A stretch of DNA of 64,000 nt, taken from contig JAGXHG010000040.1 in the NCBI GenBank assembly GCA_024636345.1, forward strand, positions 1-64,000. The letters run 5' to 3'. Source of the DNA: Desulfobulbaceae bacterium (GTDB taxonomy: Bacteria > Desulfobacterota > Desulfobulbia > Desulfobulbales > Desulfocapsaceae). Position 1 is the stretch's first letter. Each line of letters begins with the position of its first letter. The position numbers and the translations under genes are program-made. Shown piece by piece: positions 38,335 through 47,859 of the stretch. The notes under the pieces are model-generated. The model saw nothing but the letters and a program-made list of their open reading frames with translations. It did not search any database and was not told the DNA's origin.

Positions 38335-39003
38335 TCAATCCTCAAAGACCTCCGGAGAATGGCGGATGATCTCGGCCTTCACCAGATAAATGACATCTTC
38401 GGCAATATTGGAGGCATGATCGGCAATCCGTTCCAGGTGGCGGCTGATTGACAGATTATGCAATATAATATTGATATGCTCAGGATGTTTTACCAGCTCT
38501 TCTTTCACAATGGCATACATGTCCCGGTTCATCGCATCCACCCTGTCATCGTCGGCACGTACCCGATAGGCCTTGTTCACATCCTGATTAACAAGGGCCT
38601 CGATACTGCGGGTAAGCATGCTTTCCACGGCTCGCATCATGGATGCCATATCAAAACCGATCGTAAATCCAGGATGCTCAATGAGATAACTGCTGCGCTC
38701 AGCAATACCAACCGCCAGATCCCCCACACGCTCCAGATCACTGTTGATCTTCAGGACGGCAATGATAAAACGGAGATCGGTGGCCACCGGCTGATGCAGA
38801 GCAAGGATCTTCAAACAATCCTCCTCAATAGCTACCTCCAGATCATCAATTTCATGATCCCCGGCAAGCACCGCCTGCGCCATCTGCTGATTGCTGTTAA
38901 TGAGTGAAACCGTGGCCCGATAGACCCGATCTTCCACCTCGGTGCCCATATAGATGATCTTTTCTTTGAGCTCGGCTATTTCTTTCTGTAAGTGCTGTGA
39001 CAT
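38335..39003 (-). CDS. phoU: Phosphate signalling complex protein PhoU
   Basis: PhoU is a cytoplasmic three-helix-bundle-repeat protein that links the Pst transporter with the PhoR kinase and represses phosphate-starvation genes when phosphate is plentiful. At 222 residues it has the usual length and the two metal-binding repeats, including DDLEVAIEEDCLKILALHQP with LRFIIAVLKINSDLERVGD, and DDRVDAMNRDMY with SISRHLERIADHASNIAED. It is last in pstSCAB-phoU, 16 bp after pstB. No phoB or phoR is present in the window. Confidence 0.96.
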   Translation of the reverse strand: MSQHLQKEIAELKEKIIYMGTEVEDRVYRATVSLINSNQQMAQAVLAGDHEIDDLEVAIEEDCLKILALHQPVATDLRFIIAVLKINSDLERVGDLAVGIAERSSYLIEHPGFTIGFDMASMMRAVESMLTRSIEALVNQDVNKAYRVRADDDRVDAMNRDMYAIVKEELVKHPEHINIILHNLSISRHLERIADHASNIAEDVIYLVKAEIIRHSPEVFED

Positions 39004-39019
39004 GAGCTGCTTCTCCCTT

Positions 39020-39805
39020 TTATCCGAAACGACCGGTTATATAATCTTCCGTCTGCTTTTCCCGTGGCTTGGTAAATATCTTCTTGGTGGCATTAAACTC
39101 CACCAAACTGCCTTCATAAAAAAAGGCGGTATAATCCGAGATACGGGCGGCCTGCTGCATATTATGGGTTACGATAACAATCGTATAGTCGTTTCTCAAC
39201 TCGCCGATCAGATCTTCGATACGAATGGTTGACTTCGGATCAAGGGCTGAGGCCGGTTCATCCATGAGCAGGATATCAGGGCCTACGGCCAGGGCCCTGG
39301 CAATACAGAGGCGTTGCTGCTGGCCGCCTGACAAGCCGATGGCATTGGTATCGAGCCGATCCTTCACCTCGTCCCACAGGGCGGAACGGATCAGGCTCTT
39401 CTCCACTATCTCGGCCAGCTCCTGCCTGTCCTTGGTGCCATGGATACGGGGACCATAGGCCACGTTGTCAAAAATGGATTTGGGAAAGGGGTTCGATTTC
39501 TGAAAAACCATTCCCACCTTTCTGCGCAGGCGTACAACATTACTGCCATTTTCATAGATATTCTCACCATTGATGCGGACCTCTCCTTCAAGCCTGGTCC
39601 CGGTAATGGTATCATTCATCCGGTTGAATATGCGTAAAAAGGTTGACTTGCCACAACCGGATGGACCAATAAAGGCAGTGACCCTACGGCCGGGAATATC
39701 CATAGTGATATCAAAGAGGGCCTGAGTCTCCCCGTAAAAAAAATTGACCTGCCGGGTGGTGATCACATGATCGGTATCTGCGGGGAAAATGGAAGTTTCT
39801 ACCAT
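39020..39805 (-). CDS. pstB: Phosphate ABC transporter ATP-binding protein
   Basis: This ATPase drives the high-affinity phosphate importer. The 261 residues include Walker [10 protein letters not shown], the Q-loop region [21 protein letters not shown] typical of PstB, the signature LSGGQQQRL and Walker [13 protein letters not shown]. It overlaps pstA by 7 bases and is followed by phoU. It acts at the inner face of the cytoplasmic membrane with PstA and PstC. Confidence 0.97.
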   Translation of the reverse strand: MVETSIFPADTDHVITTRQVNFFYGETQALFDITMDIPGRRVTAFIGPSGCGKSTFLRIFNRMNDTITGTRLEGEVRINGENIYENGSNVVRLRRKVGMVFQKSNPFPKSIFDNVAYGPRIHGTKDRQELAEIVEKSLIRSALWDEVKDRLDTNAIGLSGGQQQRLCIARALAVGPDILLMDEPASALDPKSTIRIEDLIGELRNDYTIVIVTHNMQQAARISDYTAFFYEGSLVEFNATKKIFTKPREKQTEDYITGRFG

Positions 39806-40650
39806 CGATATTTTTTCCTGAAATGAATGCGAATGATTATGGCCCCCAGACTGAGTCCGAGCACCAGAAGCAGCAGGACAAGGGCTGTAGCATACTGCAA
39901 CGGCAAGACCTTATCAGCCTCCGGGTGCTGAGTGGCCAGGATATATAAGTGGTATGGCAGGGCCATAACCTGATCAAAGATTGAATTGGGCAGCCTCGGC
40001 AGATAAAAGGCGGCAACGGTCAGCAGGATGGGTGCGGTCTCTCCAGCGGCCCGGCCGATTCCAAGAATAGATCCGGTGATAATGCCGGAGAGGGAATAAG
40101 GCAGGACATTGGTGCGGATCGTCTCCCACTTGGTGGCGCCAAGGGCCAGACTTGCGTCCCTGTAACCCCGGGGAACGGCCCGCAGGGCCTCTTCGCTGGA
40201 GACTATAATGGTGGGCAGGATCATGCAGGCGAGAGTCAGACTACCGGCCAGAATGGAGGTACCGAAATTAAGAAAAAGGACAAAAAGGCCGAGCCCAAAA
40301 AGGCCATAGACAATAGAGGGCACCCCGGCCAAGGTGATAATGGCCAGGCGAATCATAGCGGTAAAGCGATTCTGTTCCGCATATTCAGAGAGATAGATGG
40401 CACTGCAGATACCAAGGGGCAAGGCGACGATAATGGTACCAACCAGCAGCGACATGGTGCCGACAATGGCCGGCAGGATCCCGCCCTCGGCGCCGCTCTT
40501 CCGGGGATACTCCGACACAAACTCCCAACTCAGGGCCGGCAGCCCATTGCGGATAATATCAAAAAGGATATAGCCGATCACCAGGACAATAGAGTACATG
40601 ACCAGCCTGATCAACAAATAGATTATCTGCTCCGACCGTTGTCTTCTCAT
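39799..40650 (-). CDS. pstA: Phosphate ABC transporter permease PstA
   Basis: One of the two membrane subunits of the Pst importer. This 283-residue protein has six predicted helices and the binding-protein-dependent permease EAA region ([20 protein letters not shown]), which contacts Pst[17 protein letters not shown] is a PstA/PstC hallmark. It overlaps pstC by 4 bases and pstB by 7 bases, showing tight translational coupling. Confidence 0.96.
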   Translation of the reverse strand: MRRQRSEQIIYLLIRLVMYSIVLVIGYILFDIIRNGLPALSWEFVSEYPRKSGAEGGILPAIVGTMSLLVGTIIVALPLGICSAIYLSEYAEQNRFTAMIRLAIITLAGVPSIVYGLFGLGLFVLFLNFGTSILAGSLTLACMILPTIIVSSEEALRAVPRGYRDASLALGATKWETIRTNVLPYSLSGIITGSILGIGRAAGETAPILLTVAAFYLPRLPNSIFDQVMALPYHLYILATQHPEADKVLPLQYATALVLLLLVLGLSLGAIIIRIHFRKKYRW

Positions 40651-41513
40651 TTCATCATCCCGTATCGAACCAGAACCCGCTGGGCAATGATATTGAGGAG
40701 AAAGGTCACCGCCAGCAGCACCAGGCCGATCCAGAACAGGGCCTGATAATGAAGGCTGCCAAAGGAGACCTCGCCCATTTCGGCGGCAATCGTCGCGGTC
40801 ATGGTCCGCACCGGCGCCAGCGGCGACCAGGTCATGAGAGCAGAATTCCCGGTGACCATGAGTACGGCCATGGTCTCACCGACAACCCGTCCAACGCCCA
40901 GCATGATCGCGGCGATAATACCAGGCAGAGCGGCAGGAATAATCACCTGAAAGATGGTCTGCAGATCACTGGCACCCAAGGCCCGAGAGGCATCCTTATA
41001 GGCGCGTGGCACACTCATGATGGCATCTTCGGACAAGGTGATCACCGTGGGAATGGCCATGAGAGTCAGCAGCAAGGCACCGGTCAGGGCACTCAGCCCG
41101 GTGCCGAGCCCAAAGAGGCTTTTGATCAGCGGCGCCAGAACCACCAGGCCGAAGAAACCAAGGACCACCGAGGGGATACTGGCCAGCAGCTCAATAAAGG
41201 GTTTCAGGATCTCCCGCTCCACAGGGCTGGCAATCTCGGCAATATAGATGGCGCCCAGCACTGACAGGGGAATGGTGAAGAGCATGGACAGCCCGGTGAC
41301 CAGGGCTGAGCCGGTCACCAGGGGCAGGATGCCATAACGTTCCTGGACAAAGGAGACAGGAATCCACTGACGATCAAACAAGGCGTCCAGCCCCGGCTTC
41401 AGGGCAAAGGGGGCGGCCTCCTTCACCAGAAAGATAAAAATGAGCGCAACAAGAAAAATACTGGTTGAGGCCGCGCTCAGCATCAAGAGGCGCATGGCCT
41501 TGTCTTTCCACAT
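40647..41513 (-). CDS. pstC: Phosphate ABC transporter permease PstC
   Basis: Second membrane subunit of the phosphate importer, 288 residues with six helices. The EAA loop reads EDAIMSVPRAYKDASRALGAS, followed by LGVGRVVGETMAVLMVTGNS, which is typical of PstC. It follows pstS by 5 bp and overlaps pstA by 4 bases. Confidence 0.96.
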   Translation of the reverse strand: MWKDKAMRLLMLSAASTSIFLVALIFIFLVKEAAPFALKPGLDALFDRQWIPVSFVQERYGILPLVTGSALVTGLSMLFTIPLSVLGAIYIAEIASPVEREILKPFIELLASIPSVVLGFFGLVVLAPLIKSLFGLGTGLSALTGALLLTLMAIPTVITLSEDAIMSVPRAYKDASRALGASDLQTIFQVIIPAALPGIIAAIMLGVGRVVGETMAVLMVTGNSALMTWSPLAPVRTMTATIAAEMGEVSFGSLHYQALFWIGLVLLAVTFLLNIIAQRVLVRYGMMK

Positions 41514-41518
41514 AAGCG

Positions 41519-42400
41519 TTACTTTACGGAGATATAACCGGTTTCTGTCACAATCTTCTGACCGGCTTCACTGAGACAGAAATCAACAAAGGCCTTTGCC
41601 TCTGGAGAGGAAGTTCCATTGGTATACAGATAGAGAGGCCGGGCCACCGGGTAGTGACCAGCACGCACCGTTTCATCACTGGGCAGCACTGCCGCAGCGT
41701 CATCTGCTGATTTAACTCCCACCATTTTTACCGTGGCCTTGGCTTCGAGGGCGAAAGCGAGACCGACATAGGCAATGGCCCCCTTATCCGAGGCCACAGA
41801 CTGCACCAGGGCTGATGTTCCTGCCAGCAGCCTGGCCTTGGGGGTATAATCAGCCTTCTTGAGTACATGCTCCTGAAAAAAGACAAAAGTGCCGGAACTT
41901 GATTCTCTGGAGAGGACGATAATGGGCAGGTCAGGCCCACCCATCTCCTGCCAGTTCGTATATTCACCGATAAAGATCTTGCGCAACTGCTCCATGGAAA
42001 GTTCCGTGACCGAGTTTGCCGGATTGACAATAATTGCCAAGCCGTCACGGGCCACAGCATACTCCACAAGATCAATTTTTTTCTGAGCAGCAAGCTCTTT
42101 TTCCTTGCCTTGAATCTCACGGGAAGAGGCGCAGATATCTGTGGTCCCATTGAGCAGAGCGGCGATACCCGTACCTGATCCGCCGCCTGTTACCGAGATT
42201 TGGGCATCAGGATGCTGACCCATGTACTGCTCCGCCCAGGAGCTGGTCAGGTGTACCATGGTGTCAGAGCCTTTAATGCTTATTGACTTCTGGGAGCCGG
42301 ACTGTGACGTCGCGGAATCCTTCCCGCCGGAATCACAAGATACCTGCAAAAGCAGAAGAAAAAAAACAGCAATCCATGAAAATATTCTCTTACTTATCAT
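41519..42400 (-). CDS. pstS: Phosphate-binding protein PstS
   Basis: PstS binds periplasmic phosphate and delivers it to PstC/PstA. The protein has an N-terminal signal ending in VSCDSGG, probably a lipid anchor although the lipobox (LQVSC) is not ideal. The phosphate-loop motif SISIKGSDTMVHL starts the mature domain, then SVTGGGSGTGIAALLNG, and SRESSSGTFVFFQEHVL closes the binding site. I chose the ATG at 42400 because AAGGGGA lies about 7 bases upstream; the ATG at 42406 touches that box. From this start it has 293 residues. It is the first gene of pstSCAB-phoU. Confidence 0.95.
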   Translation of the reverse strand: MISKRIFSWIAVFFLLLLQVSCDSGGKDSATSQSGSQKSISIKGSDTMVHLTSSWAEQYMGQHPDAQISVTGGGSGTGIAALLNGTTDICASSREIQGKEKELAAQKKIDLVEYAVARDGLAIIVNPANSVTELSMEQLRKIFIGEYTNWQEMGGPDLPIIVLSRESSSGTFVFFQEHVLKKADYTPKARLLAGTSALVQSVASDKGAIAYVGLAFALEAKATVKMVGVKSADDAAAVLPSDETVRAGHYPVARPLYLYTNGTSSPEAKAFVDFCLSEAGQKIVTETGYISVK

Positions 42401-42530
42401 AATCATTCCCCTTCGTTCATGATGTGCCCACTTGACAATGCTGAGATCTTAACACTCTGCAATCAGCCGATCACCAAGCACTATAACTTCAGTTCTTCCC
42501 AACAGCATCCTAATAAAATATTAACATCTT

Positions 42531-42566
42531 ACTATACTCAACACCAATCGGCCCTGTCAATGTCAA
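42531..42566 (-). promoter_or_regulatory. Candidate promoter of pstSCAB-phoU with tandem TTGACA
   Basis: On the minus strand TTGACA (42560-42555) and TATAGT (42536-42531) are separated by 18 bases, a good sigma-70 pair about 130 bases before pstS. A second TTGACA lies directly upstream (42566-42561), giving two tandem hexamers. Direct repeats of a TGACA-like core next to the -35 region are what a PhoB-type activator would bind, but the 11-base phase of a classical Pho box is not evident. Confidence 0.5.
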
Positions 42567-42628
42567 CCCTTTTATCCGCTTCATTTCTTTCCAGAATTCT
42601 CTTTTTCATCCAGGTGATGACCAACGGC

Positions 42629-43693
42629 TTACAACCAACCACGCCTCCTGAAAAATCTGACCATCACAACAGCCACCAGCAGGAGGACAGCCCAGAAGAC
42701 AAAGTAACTGTATTTATATTCCAGCTCAGGAAGATATTTAAAATTTGTCCCATAGATCCCGGCGATGAAGGTCAAGGGAATGAAGATTGCCGAAAAGATG
42801 GTCAAGACCTTCATGATCTCATTTAACTTATTGCTCACCCCGGTATTGTAGATATTAAGGTAATCAAAAAGCATCTCCCGATAGGTGTCAACAATCTCAA
42901 CCGACTGCAAGGCCAAGCCCTGCATATCCTTGAGAAAAGGATCCGTCTTATCGCTTATCAGCTCCGAGTCCAGAAAGCTCAACTGCTGAGTGAGCTCCTT
43001 GAACGGCCTGACAGCCTTACGGATATAGCTCATCTCCCTTTTATAGCGGATGATTTTTTCCAGCACCGCCTGACCGGGACCGAAGAGGACCTCTTCCTCA
43101 AGCTCTTCCACCTTCTCTCCCAACCTCTCTATAATAAAAATATAATTATCAACAACGGTATCGAGCAGGGCATATGCAAGATAATCAATCCCTGCCCCCC
43201 TGATCCGTCCTTTCTGCCTGCGGATTCTCTCCCGCACCGGTTCAAAGGTATCACCCGGTTGCTCCTGGAAGGTAAGAAGAAAGTTCGGACCCAGCACCAT
43301 GCTCAACTGTTCGCCCACGACCTGCTCCTCATCCTGGTCAAAATGCAACATCTTGACCACCAGAAAAATACAGTCATCATACTCCTCTACCTTGGGCCGT
43401 TGTCCGGTATGGACAATATCCTCCAGAATCAAGGGATGGAGCTCAAAGCTTCTGCCGATCTCCATGATCAGATCCGTGTCATGCACCCCGTCAACATTGA
43501 TCCAGGTGGCAGTCTCTGTTTTCTTGAACCGCGCACCCTCCGCCAGATCTTGCAGTTCCAGTTCCCGCAGATTGCCATGATCATAATCCATAACCGTGAC
43601 CCTGGCCTGATCCACTTTCTGACTCCCGACAAAAACAACAGAACCCGGCGAGCGATGTAAACTTGCCTCATTTTTTTTCAGAAACCGCGCCAT
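42629..43693 (-). CDS. corA: CorA-family magnesium/divalent cation transporter with GTN variant motif
   Basis: A 354-residue CorA-type channel for Mg2+ or related cations. It has a large N-terminal cytoplasmic domain, a long helix (about 200-290) and two C-terminal membrane segments, the first ending IYGTNFKYLPEL. The canonical CorA signature is YGMNF; here Met is replaced by Thr (codon ACA). The periplasmic loop residues PEL are kept. The family assignment is secure, but the ion preference may differ. The gene lies upstream of the pst operon on the same strand, separated by 228 bp that hold the pst promoter. Confidence 0.88.
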   Translation of the reverse strand: MARFLKKNEASLHRSPGSVVFVGSQKVDQARVTVMDYDHGNLRELELQDLAEGARFKKTETATWINVDGVHDTDLIMEIGRSFELHPLILEDIVHTGQRPKVEEYDDCIFLVVKMLHFDQDEEQVVGEQLSMVLGPNFLLTFQEQPGDTFEPVRERIRRQKGRIRGAGIDYLAYALLDTVVDNYIFIIERLGEKVEELEEEVLFGPGQAVLEKIIRYKREMSYIRKAVRPFKELTQQLSFLDSELISDKTDPFLKDMQGLALQSVEIVDTYREMLFDYLNIYNTGVSNKLNEIMKVLTIFSAIFIPLTFIAGIYGTNFKYLPELEYKYSYFVFWAVLLLVAVVMVRFFRRRGWL

Positions 43694-44080
43694 ACGTCTC
43701 TCTCTTTAGGGTATCAGCAAATAAGATTTGTATTTCTGTTCACTTGGTTACGACAAGCAAAGATGGTATCTTTGCGCTTTCTCTATGGGAAAATCTCTAT
43801 CGGTACTCAAATACTATCGCCAGATGCAGAAAAGAACAAGCAGATCTCTCCCTATCCCGGCAGAATACGTTAAAAAAAAGGCAAACAACAACAGCACCCG
43901 ACAGACATCACCGGCAGGATCCGCAGGAACCGCAGCAGCCACTTTTGACCGACAGCCGAACTCTCACCTTTTTTGTCACAGAATTATTGCAATCGTAACA
44001 AAGATGTGGCACAAGTTCTATTCTTTAAAGACCGCGCCGCTTACGAAGTGGTTCTATCGAAGAAAACGAGGAGCATTTAC
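43694..44080. other. Divergent spacer between corA and a Na/Pi symporter gene
   Basis: About 390 bases between the corA and symporter starts. No gene is convincing here; the frames that cross it are open by chance. Near the symporter, GTCACA (43976-43981) and GTAACA lie in an A+T-rich stretch that weakly resembles Pho-box half sites, but the spacing is irregular. Promoters for both genes must lie here; I could not place them with confidence. Confidence 0.35.
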
Positions 44081-45766
44081 ATGACAGTAGCGAATATTAT
44101 AATCACAGTGCTGGGAGGGCTGGCCCTGTTTTTATTCGGCATGAAAACCATGAGCGACGGTCTGCAGAAAGTGGCAGGACCAACCATGCGAACCATTCTA
44201 TCCAAAATGACGGGAAACCGTTTTTCAGGTGTTTGCACGGGCACGCTGATCACCTCGATGGTTCAGTCTTCGAGTGCCACCACGGTGATGCTTATCAGTT
44301 TTGTAAGCGCTGAGCTGTTGACGCTGACCCAGGCAGTCGGGGTCGTCATGGGTGCCAACATCGGCACCACCATGACCGGCTGGATTGTAGCGCTCTTCGG
44401 ATTCAAATTTAAAATAATTCTCCTCTCTTTTCCCGCCATTTTCCTGGGATTTCTGCCCCGATTGCTCGGCATGCACAGGATGGTGGACTGGGGGGAAGTG
44501 CTGTTGGGTTTCGGCGTGCTCTTTCTGGGGCTCGATTTCATGAAGGAATCTGCTGAAAGTCTCAAGGATTCCGCAGCCATCCTCGCTTTTGTCCAATCTG
44601 TAGATGCGTCAACCTTGATTCACCGGCTGCTGGCAGTGGCAGTCGGAGCAATCATAACCATGCTTATTCAATCCTCTTCGGCCACCATGACCATCACCAT
44701 GACCCTGGCCGCTCAAGGCATCATTGATGTGCCCTCGGCCTGTGCGCTGGTGCTCGGTGAAAACATCGGCACCACGATCACTGCCAACCTTGCCGCCCTG
44801 GGGGCCTCCCGCGAGGCCAAGCAGACGGCTATTTCTCACTCCATTTTTAACCTGTTCGGGGCTCTCTGGGCCATACTATTATTTAATCCTTATCTGCAAC
44901 TCATCGATAATATTGTTCCTGGAGAATTGATGGATTCGTCCACCGGCACGGCGATTTCCATGGTAGCCCTGGCAGCCCATGTCGCCATGTTCCACACCCT
45001 CTTTAACATCCTCAATACCGGCCTCTGCCTTCCGTTTGTAAAGCAGATTGCCTGGATCGCACGTCAGATCGTTCCCTCTGACCTCCTGAAACATCGCCCT
45101 ATTCTTCAGTACCTGGACCCGCACGTGATCAGCTCACCGCCCATGGCCCTGCACGCCGTACGTCTGGAAGTGCGCAACATGACCTATGAGGTCAAGTCCA
45201 TGCTTGACAAGGTGCTTCAGCTTATCGAATCACCCGTTGCCAAAATGGGGCTCGTGGCCGAGGCCATCAGTCAATCGGAAAACAAGGTGGATTATCTTGA
45301 AAAAGAGATCGTTCAGTATCTGGTGATCATCACCCAAGGCGAAACGTCACGCAGCGAAGCCCGCGAAATTACCGGCCTGATCGGTGCGGTCCACTATATT
45401 GAGCGCATCGGCGATCGCTGTGAGGCCTTACACAAACTGCTGGCCCGGCGCTACGATCAAAAAATTGAACAATCTGAAGAAGCGACAAAACAGCTAATGG
45501 AGATCGGCAATACCACTCGACAGTTCCTGCGGCTTATTTCCGATAATCTGGAACATCCTTCACCGGAAATCATGGTCACCGCCCAGGGGCTGGAAAACGC
45601 CATTGATGAAATGCGCATCCGCATGCGCGACAGCCACATTTCCCGGCTCAACGAACAGTGCTGTTCCGTGGCCAGTGGCCTGATGTTCATAGACATGCTC
45701 AGCTCTTTTGAAAAAAACGGCGATCACGCCTTCAGCGTGGCCCAGGTACTGGGCGGCGAGCACTGA
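44081..45766 (+). CDS. Na+/phosphate symporter family protein with C-terminal PhoU-like domain
   Basis: A 561-residue NptA/PNaS-family protein (Na/Pi cotransporter II related). The membrane half has the duplicated signature MVQSSSATTVMLI and MLIQSSSATMTITM, with GANIGTTMTGW and GENIGTTITANLA. The last 220 residues form a cytoplasmic helical PhoU-like domain (VDYLEKEIVQYL, HYIERIGDRCEALH). It moves phosphate with sodium, though related bacterial proteins may work in export. I chose ATG 44081 because GAGGAG lies 7 bases upstream; the frame is open back to 43973 without a good start. It neighbours pstSCAB-phoU and has a paralogue at 55521. Confidence 0.9.
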   Translation: MTVANIIITVLGGLALFLFGMKTMSDGLQKVAGPTMRTILSKMTGNRFSGVCTGTLITSMVQSSSATTVMLISFVSAELLTLTQAVGVVMGANIGTTMTGWIVALFGFKFKIILLSFPAIFLGFLPRLLGMHRMVDWGEVLLGFGVLFLGLDFMKESAESLKDSAAILAFVQSVDASTLIHRLLAVAVGAIITMLIQSSSATMTITMTLAAQGIIDVPSACALVLGENIGTTITANLAALGASREAKQTAISHSIFNLFGALWAILLFNPYLQLIDNIVPGELMDSSTGTAISMVALAAHVAMFHTLFNILNTGLCLPFVKQIAWIARQIVPSDLLKHRPILQYLDPHVISSPPMALHAVRLEVRNMTYEVKSMLDKVLQLIESPVAKMGLVAEAISQSENKVDYLEKEIVQYLVIITQGETSRSEAREITGLIGAVHYIERIGDRCEALHKLLARRYDQKIEQSEEATKQLMEIGNTTRQFLRLISDNLEHPSPEIMVTAQGLENAIDEMRIRMRDSHISRLNEQCCSVASGLMFIDMLSSFEKNGDHAFSVAQVLGGEH

Positions 45767-45830
45767 GCTGCCGCTTGTAGTTAGGGTTACCGTATATTTT
45801 CCTGATCATAGCATCAGACCAAGGCCTGCT

Positions 45831-46244
45831 TCAGGCTTCTAACTGCCGGCAAAAACAAAGATCTTCTGCTTCACTCCAGGACCACGTCCCCATGATCTTG
45901 AAGTGAAACAGAAAAAAGACCGCGCCCAGCAGACACATCCCGGCCCACAGATAATCCAGAGACAACTTCTCCTTCGCATAAAACAGTGAAAAGGGAACAA
46001 AGACTGACAGGGTCACCACCTCCTGGAGAATCTTCAACTGGCCCACATTCATAACCTGATGGCCAATACGATTGGCGGGAACCTGAAGTAGATACTCAAG
46101 CAAAGCCCCACAGCTCACCATGACCGCAAAAATCCATGTCCGGTGCGCCATCTTCGTCAAATGACCATATCAGGCAAAGGTCATGAACACATTGCTGCAA
46201 CAGAGTAAAATCAAGGTAACAATATAGAGATTCATCTTCTCCAT
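45831..46244 (-). pseudogene. DUF486 (DMT-like) small membrane protein interrupted by an in-frame TGA
   Basis: DUF486 proteins are about 110-120 residues with four membrane helices and unknown function. The downstream part, from an internal ATG at 46160, carries the family core EYLLQVPANRIGH and DYLWAGMCLLGAVFF. In the same frame upstream, from ATG 46235 or 46244, the sequence reads MNLYIVTLILLCCSNVFMTF, then Ala, then TGA at 46172-46170, then YGHLTKMAHR. Related proteins have Trp in the stop position (FAWYGHL), so TGG has become TGA. The stop removes the first helix from any protein started downstream. A sequencing error or readthrough cannot be excluded. Confidence 0.75.
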
Positions 46245-46369
46245 CCGCTCATACAGTAAAAATCAATCAACACAATCAAAAATTTTATATTAAAACATAT
46301 GGCGAAGCGTATCGTCAATCAGAGGCTGTGATTCGCCCATGAACAGTAACCCCTTTTCAACCCATAAAC

Positions 46370-46398
46370 TTGACATAACTCGATAAAACCATTCTAAT
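46370..46398 (+). promoter_or_regulatory. Sigma-70 promoter of nhaA
   Basis: TTGACA at 46370-46375 and TCTAAT at 46393-46398 are separated by exactly 17 bases. Transcription would begin near 46405 and give a leader of about 62 bases. The leader can form the hairpin TCAGAT/ATCTGA and repeats GCCCCT twice, once just before the start codon. Confidence 0.65.
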
Positions 46399-46467
46399 GA
46401 TCAACGATCAGATTCTTGAAGTGATCTGAAAAGCCCCTCTTTCTGCTTTTACATAACAGAGCCCCTT

Positions 46468-47832
46468 ATGACACCTGAAAATGAAACGGATTGCGACCAG
46501 AACCGGTCACAACTGGAACTGACATTTCAACTGCTCAAAACACCCCTTGATAAATTTATCCATTATGATGCCGCCTCTGGCCTCCTGCTCATAGGGTGCG
46601 CCATTCTGGCCCTGATCCTGGACAATACATCCCTGGCCGCCTCCTATGAGCATATCCGCCATACCGTCATCACCCTGAAACTTGGCTCATTCACTTTAAG
46701 CCATACCCTTCACCACTGGATCAACGACGGCCTGATGGCCCTCTTCTTTTTTTTAGTGGGACTGGAGATTAAACGGGAGATTCTGGTGGGCGATCTCGCC
46801 TGTCTGCGCCAGGCCTTCTTGCCCATTGGCGCCGCCTTGGGCGGCATGATTATCCCCGCCCTGTTCTATGCCGCCATCAACAAAGACGGAATTGGCGCGG
46901 GAGGCTGGGCCATTCCCATGGCCACCGATATTGCCTTTGCCGTAGGTGCCCTTGTACTCTTAGGAAAACGGGTGCCTAAAGCCCTGCTTGGCTTTCTTCT
47001 GGCCCTGGCCATTGTTGATGACCTTGGCGCCATACTGGTCATTGCCTTCTTTTATACCAAGACCATTGACCAGAACATGCTCCTTTGGGCAGCCTTTATT
47101 TTTTTCCTTCTGATCGGCTGCAATCGTGTGGGAATACGTAAGCCACTGCCATACTTTCTTCTGGGTGGTCTCCTCTGGCTTGCCCTTCTCAATTCAGGAA
47201 TCCATGCCACTCTGGCCGGGGTTCTCACCGCCTTGACCGTACCCGCACGCCCCAGGTGTCATCCTTCAAAATCTATTGAGCTAATGTCCAACTTGCTCAC
47301 ACGATTTGACAAAGTTCGCGAACCAGGCAGGACCATTGTTGGCAACACCAAGGCCCAAGGCGTCCTGCAGAATCTGGAAGATGCCATCCACAATATGACT
47401 TCTCCGCTCCAACGCCTGGAACTTCACCTCCACCCATGGAGCGCCTTTCTGATTATCCCACTTTTTGCCCTGGCCAATACCGGCATCCCCATAGAATTTT
47501 CCAGCCTGACCACTACCCTGCGCCATCCGGTCACCCTGGGAGTTATTGGTGGACTTGTGGCAGGGAAGTCCATCGGCGTCTTCACAAGTGTCTGGCTTAT
47601 GCAACAAACCGGGGTCTCGCGCCTCCCGCCTGGCATAAACCTGCACCATATTGCCGGGGTCTCACTTCTGGCAGGCATCGGTTTCACCATGTCCATCTTT
47701 ATCGGCGAGCTCTCTTTTGCGGGTCAGGAAGACCTTTTGCTCCAAGCTAAGACCGGAGTGTTGATCGGCTCACTGCTGGCAGGAATCAGTGGTTTTATCT
47801 GGCTTCTCCTGGCAGGATCGATGGATAACTAA
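46468..47832 (+). CDS. nhaA: Na+/H+ antiporter NhaA
   Basis: NhaA exports sodium or lithium in exchange for protons at the inner membrane. At 454 residues it is longer than the E. coli protein (about 390), as in several other bacteria. Key features are HHWINDGLMALFFFLVGLEIKRE, PMATDIAFAVGAL and the ion-binding Asp pair in ALAIVDDLGAILVIAFFY. The last helix pair includes HHIAGVSLLAGIGFTMSIFI. A good sigma-70 promoter lies 70 bases upstream, but no strong Shine-Dalgarno sequence precedes the ATG, so the leader may control translation. Confidence 0.96.
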   Translation: MTPENETDCDQNRSQLELTFQLLKTPLDKFIHYDAASGLLLIGCAILALILDNTSLAASYEHIRHTVITLKLGSFTLSHTLHHWINDGLMALFFFLVGLEIKREILVGDLACLRQAFLPIGAALGGMIIPALFYAAINKDGIGAGGWAIPMATDIAFAVGALVLLGKRVPKALLGFLLALAIVDDLGAILVIAFFYTKTIDQNMLLWAAFIFFLLIGCNRVGIRKPLPYFLLGGLLWLALLNSGIHATLAGVLTALTVPARPRCHPSKSIELMSNLLTRFDKVREPGRTIVGNTKAQGVLQNLEDAIHNMTSPLQRLELHLHPWSAFLIIPLFALANTGIPIEFSSLTTTLRHPVTLGVIGGLVAGKSIGVFTSVWLMQQTGVSRLPPGINLHHIAGVSLLAGIGFTMSIFIGELSFAGQEDLLLQAKTGVLIGSLLAGISGFIWLLLAGSMDN

Positions 47833-47859
47833 AAATATATATCCTTTATAAGCTTCAAC

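Noticed and set aside
43970-44005. Possible Pho box before the Na/Pi symporter
   Set aside because: GTCACA and GTAACA-like pieces occur, but the 11-base direct-repeat spacing of a Pho box is missing, so the call is not supported.
46170-46172. Selenocysteine reading of the TGA in the DUF486 gene
   Set aside because: The family has Trp at this place and nearby Cys are unrelated; I saw no convincing SECIS hairpin directly after the TGA. Nonsense mutation is simpler.
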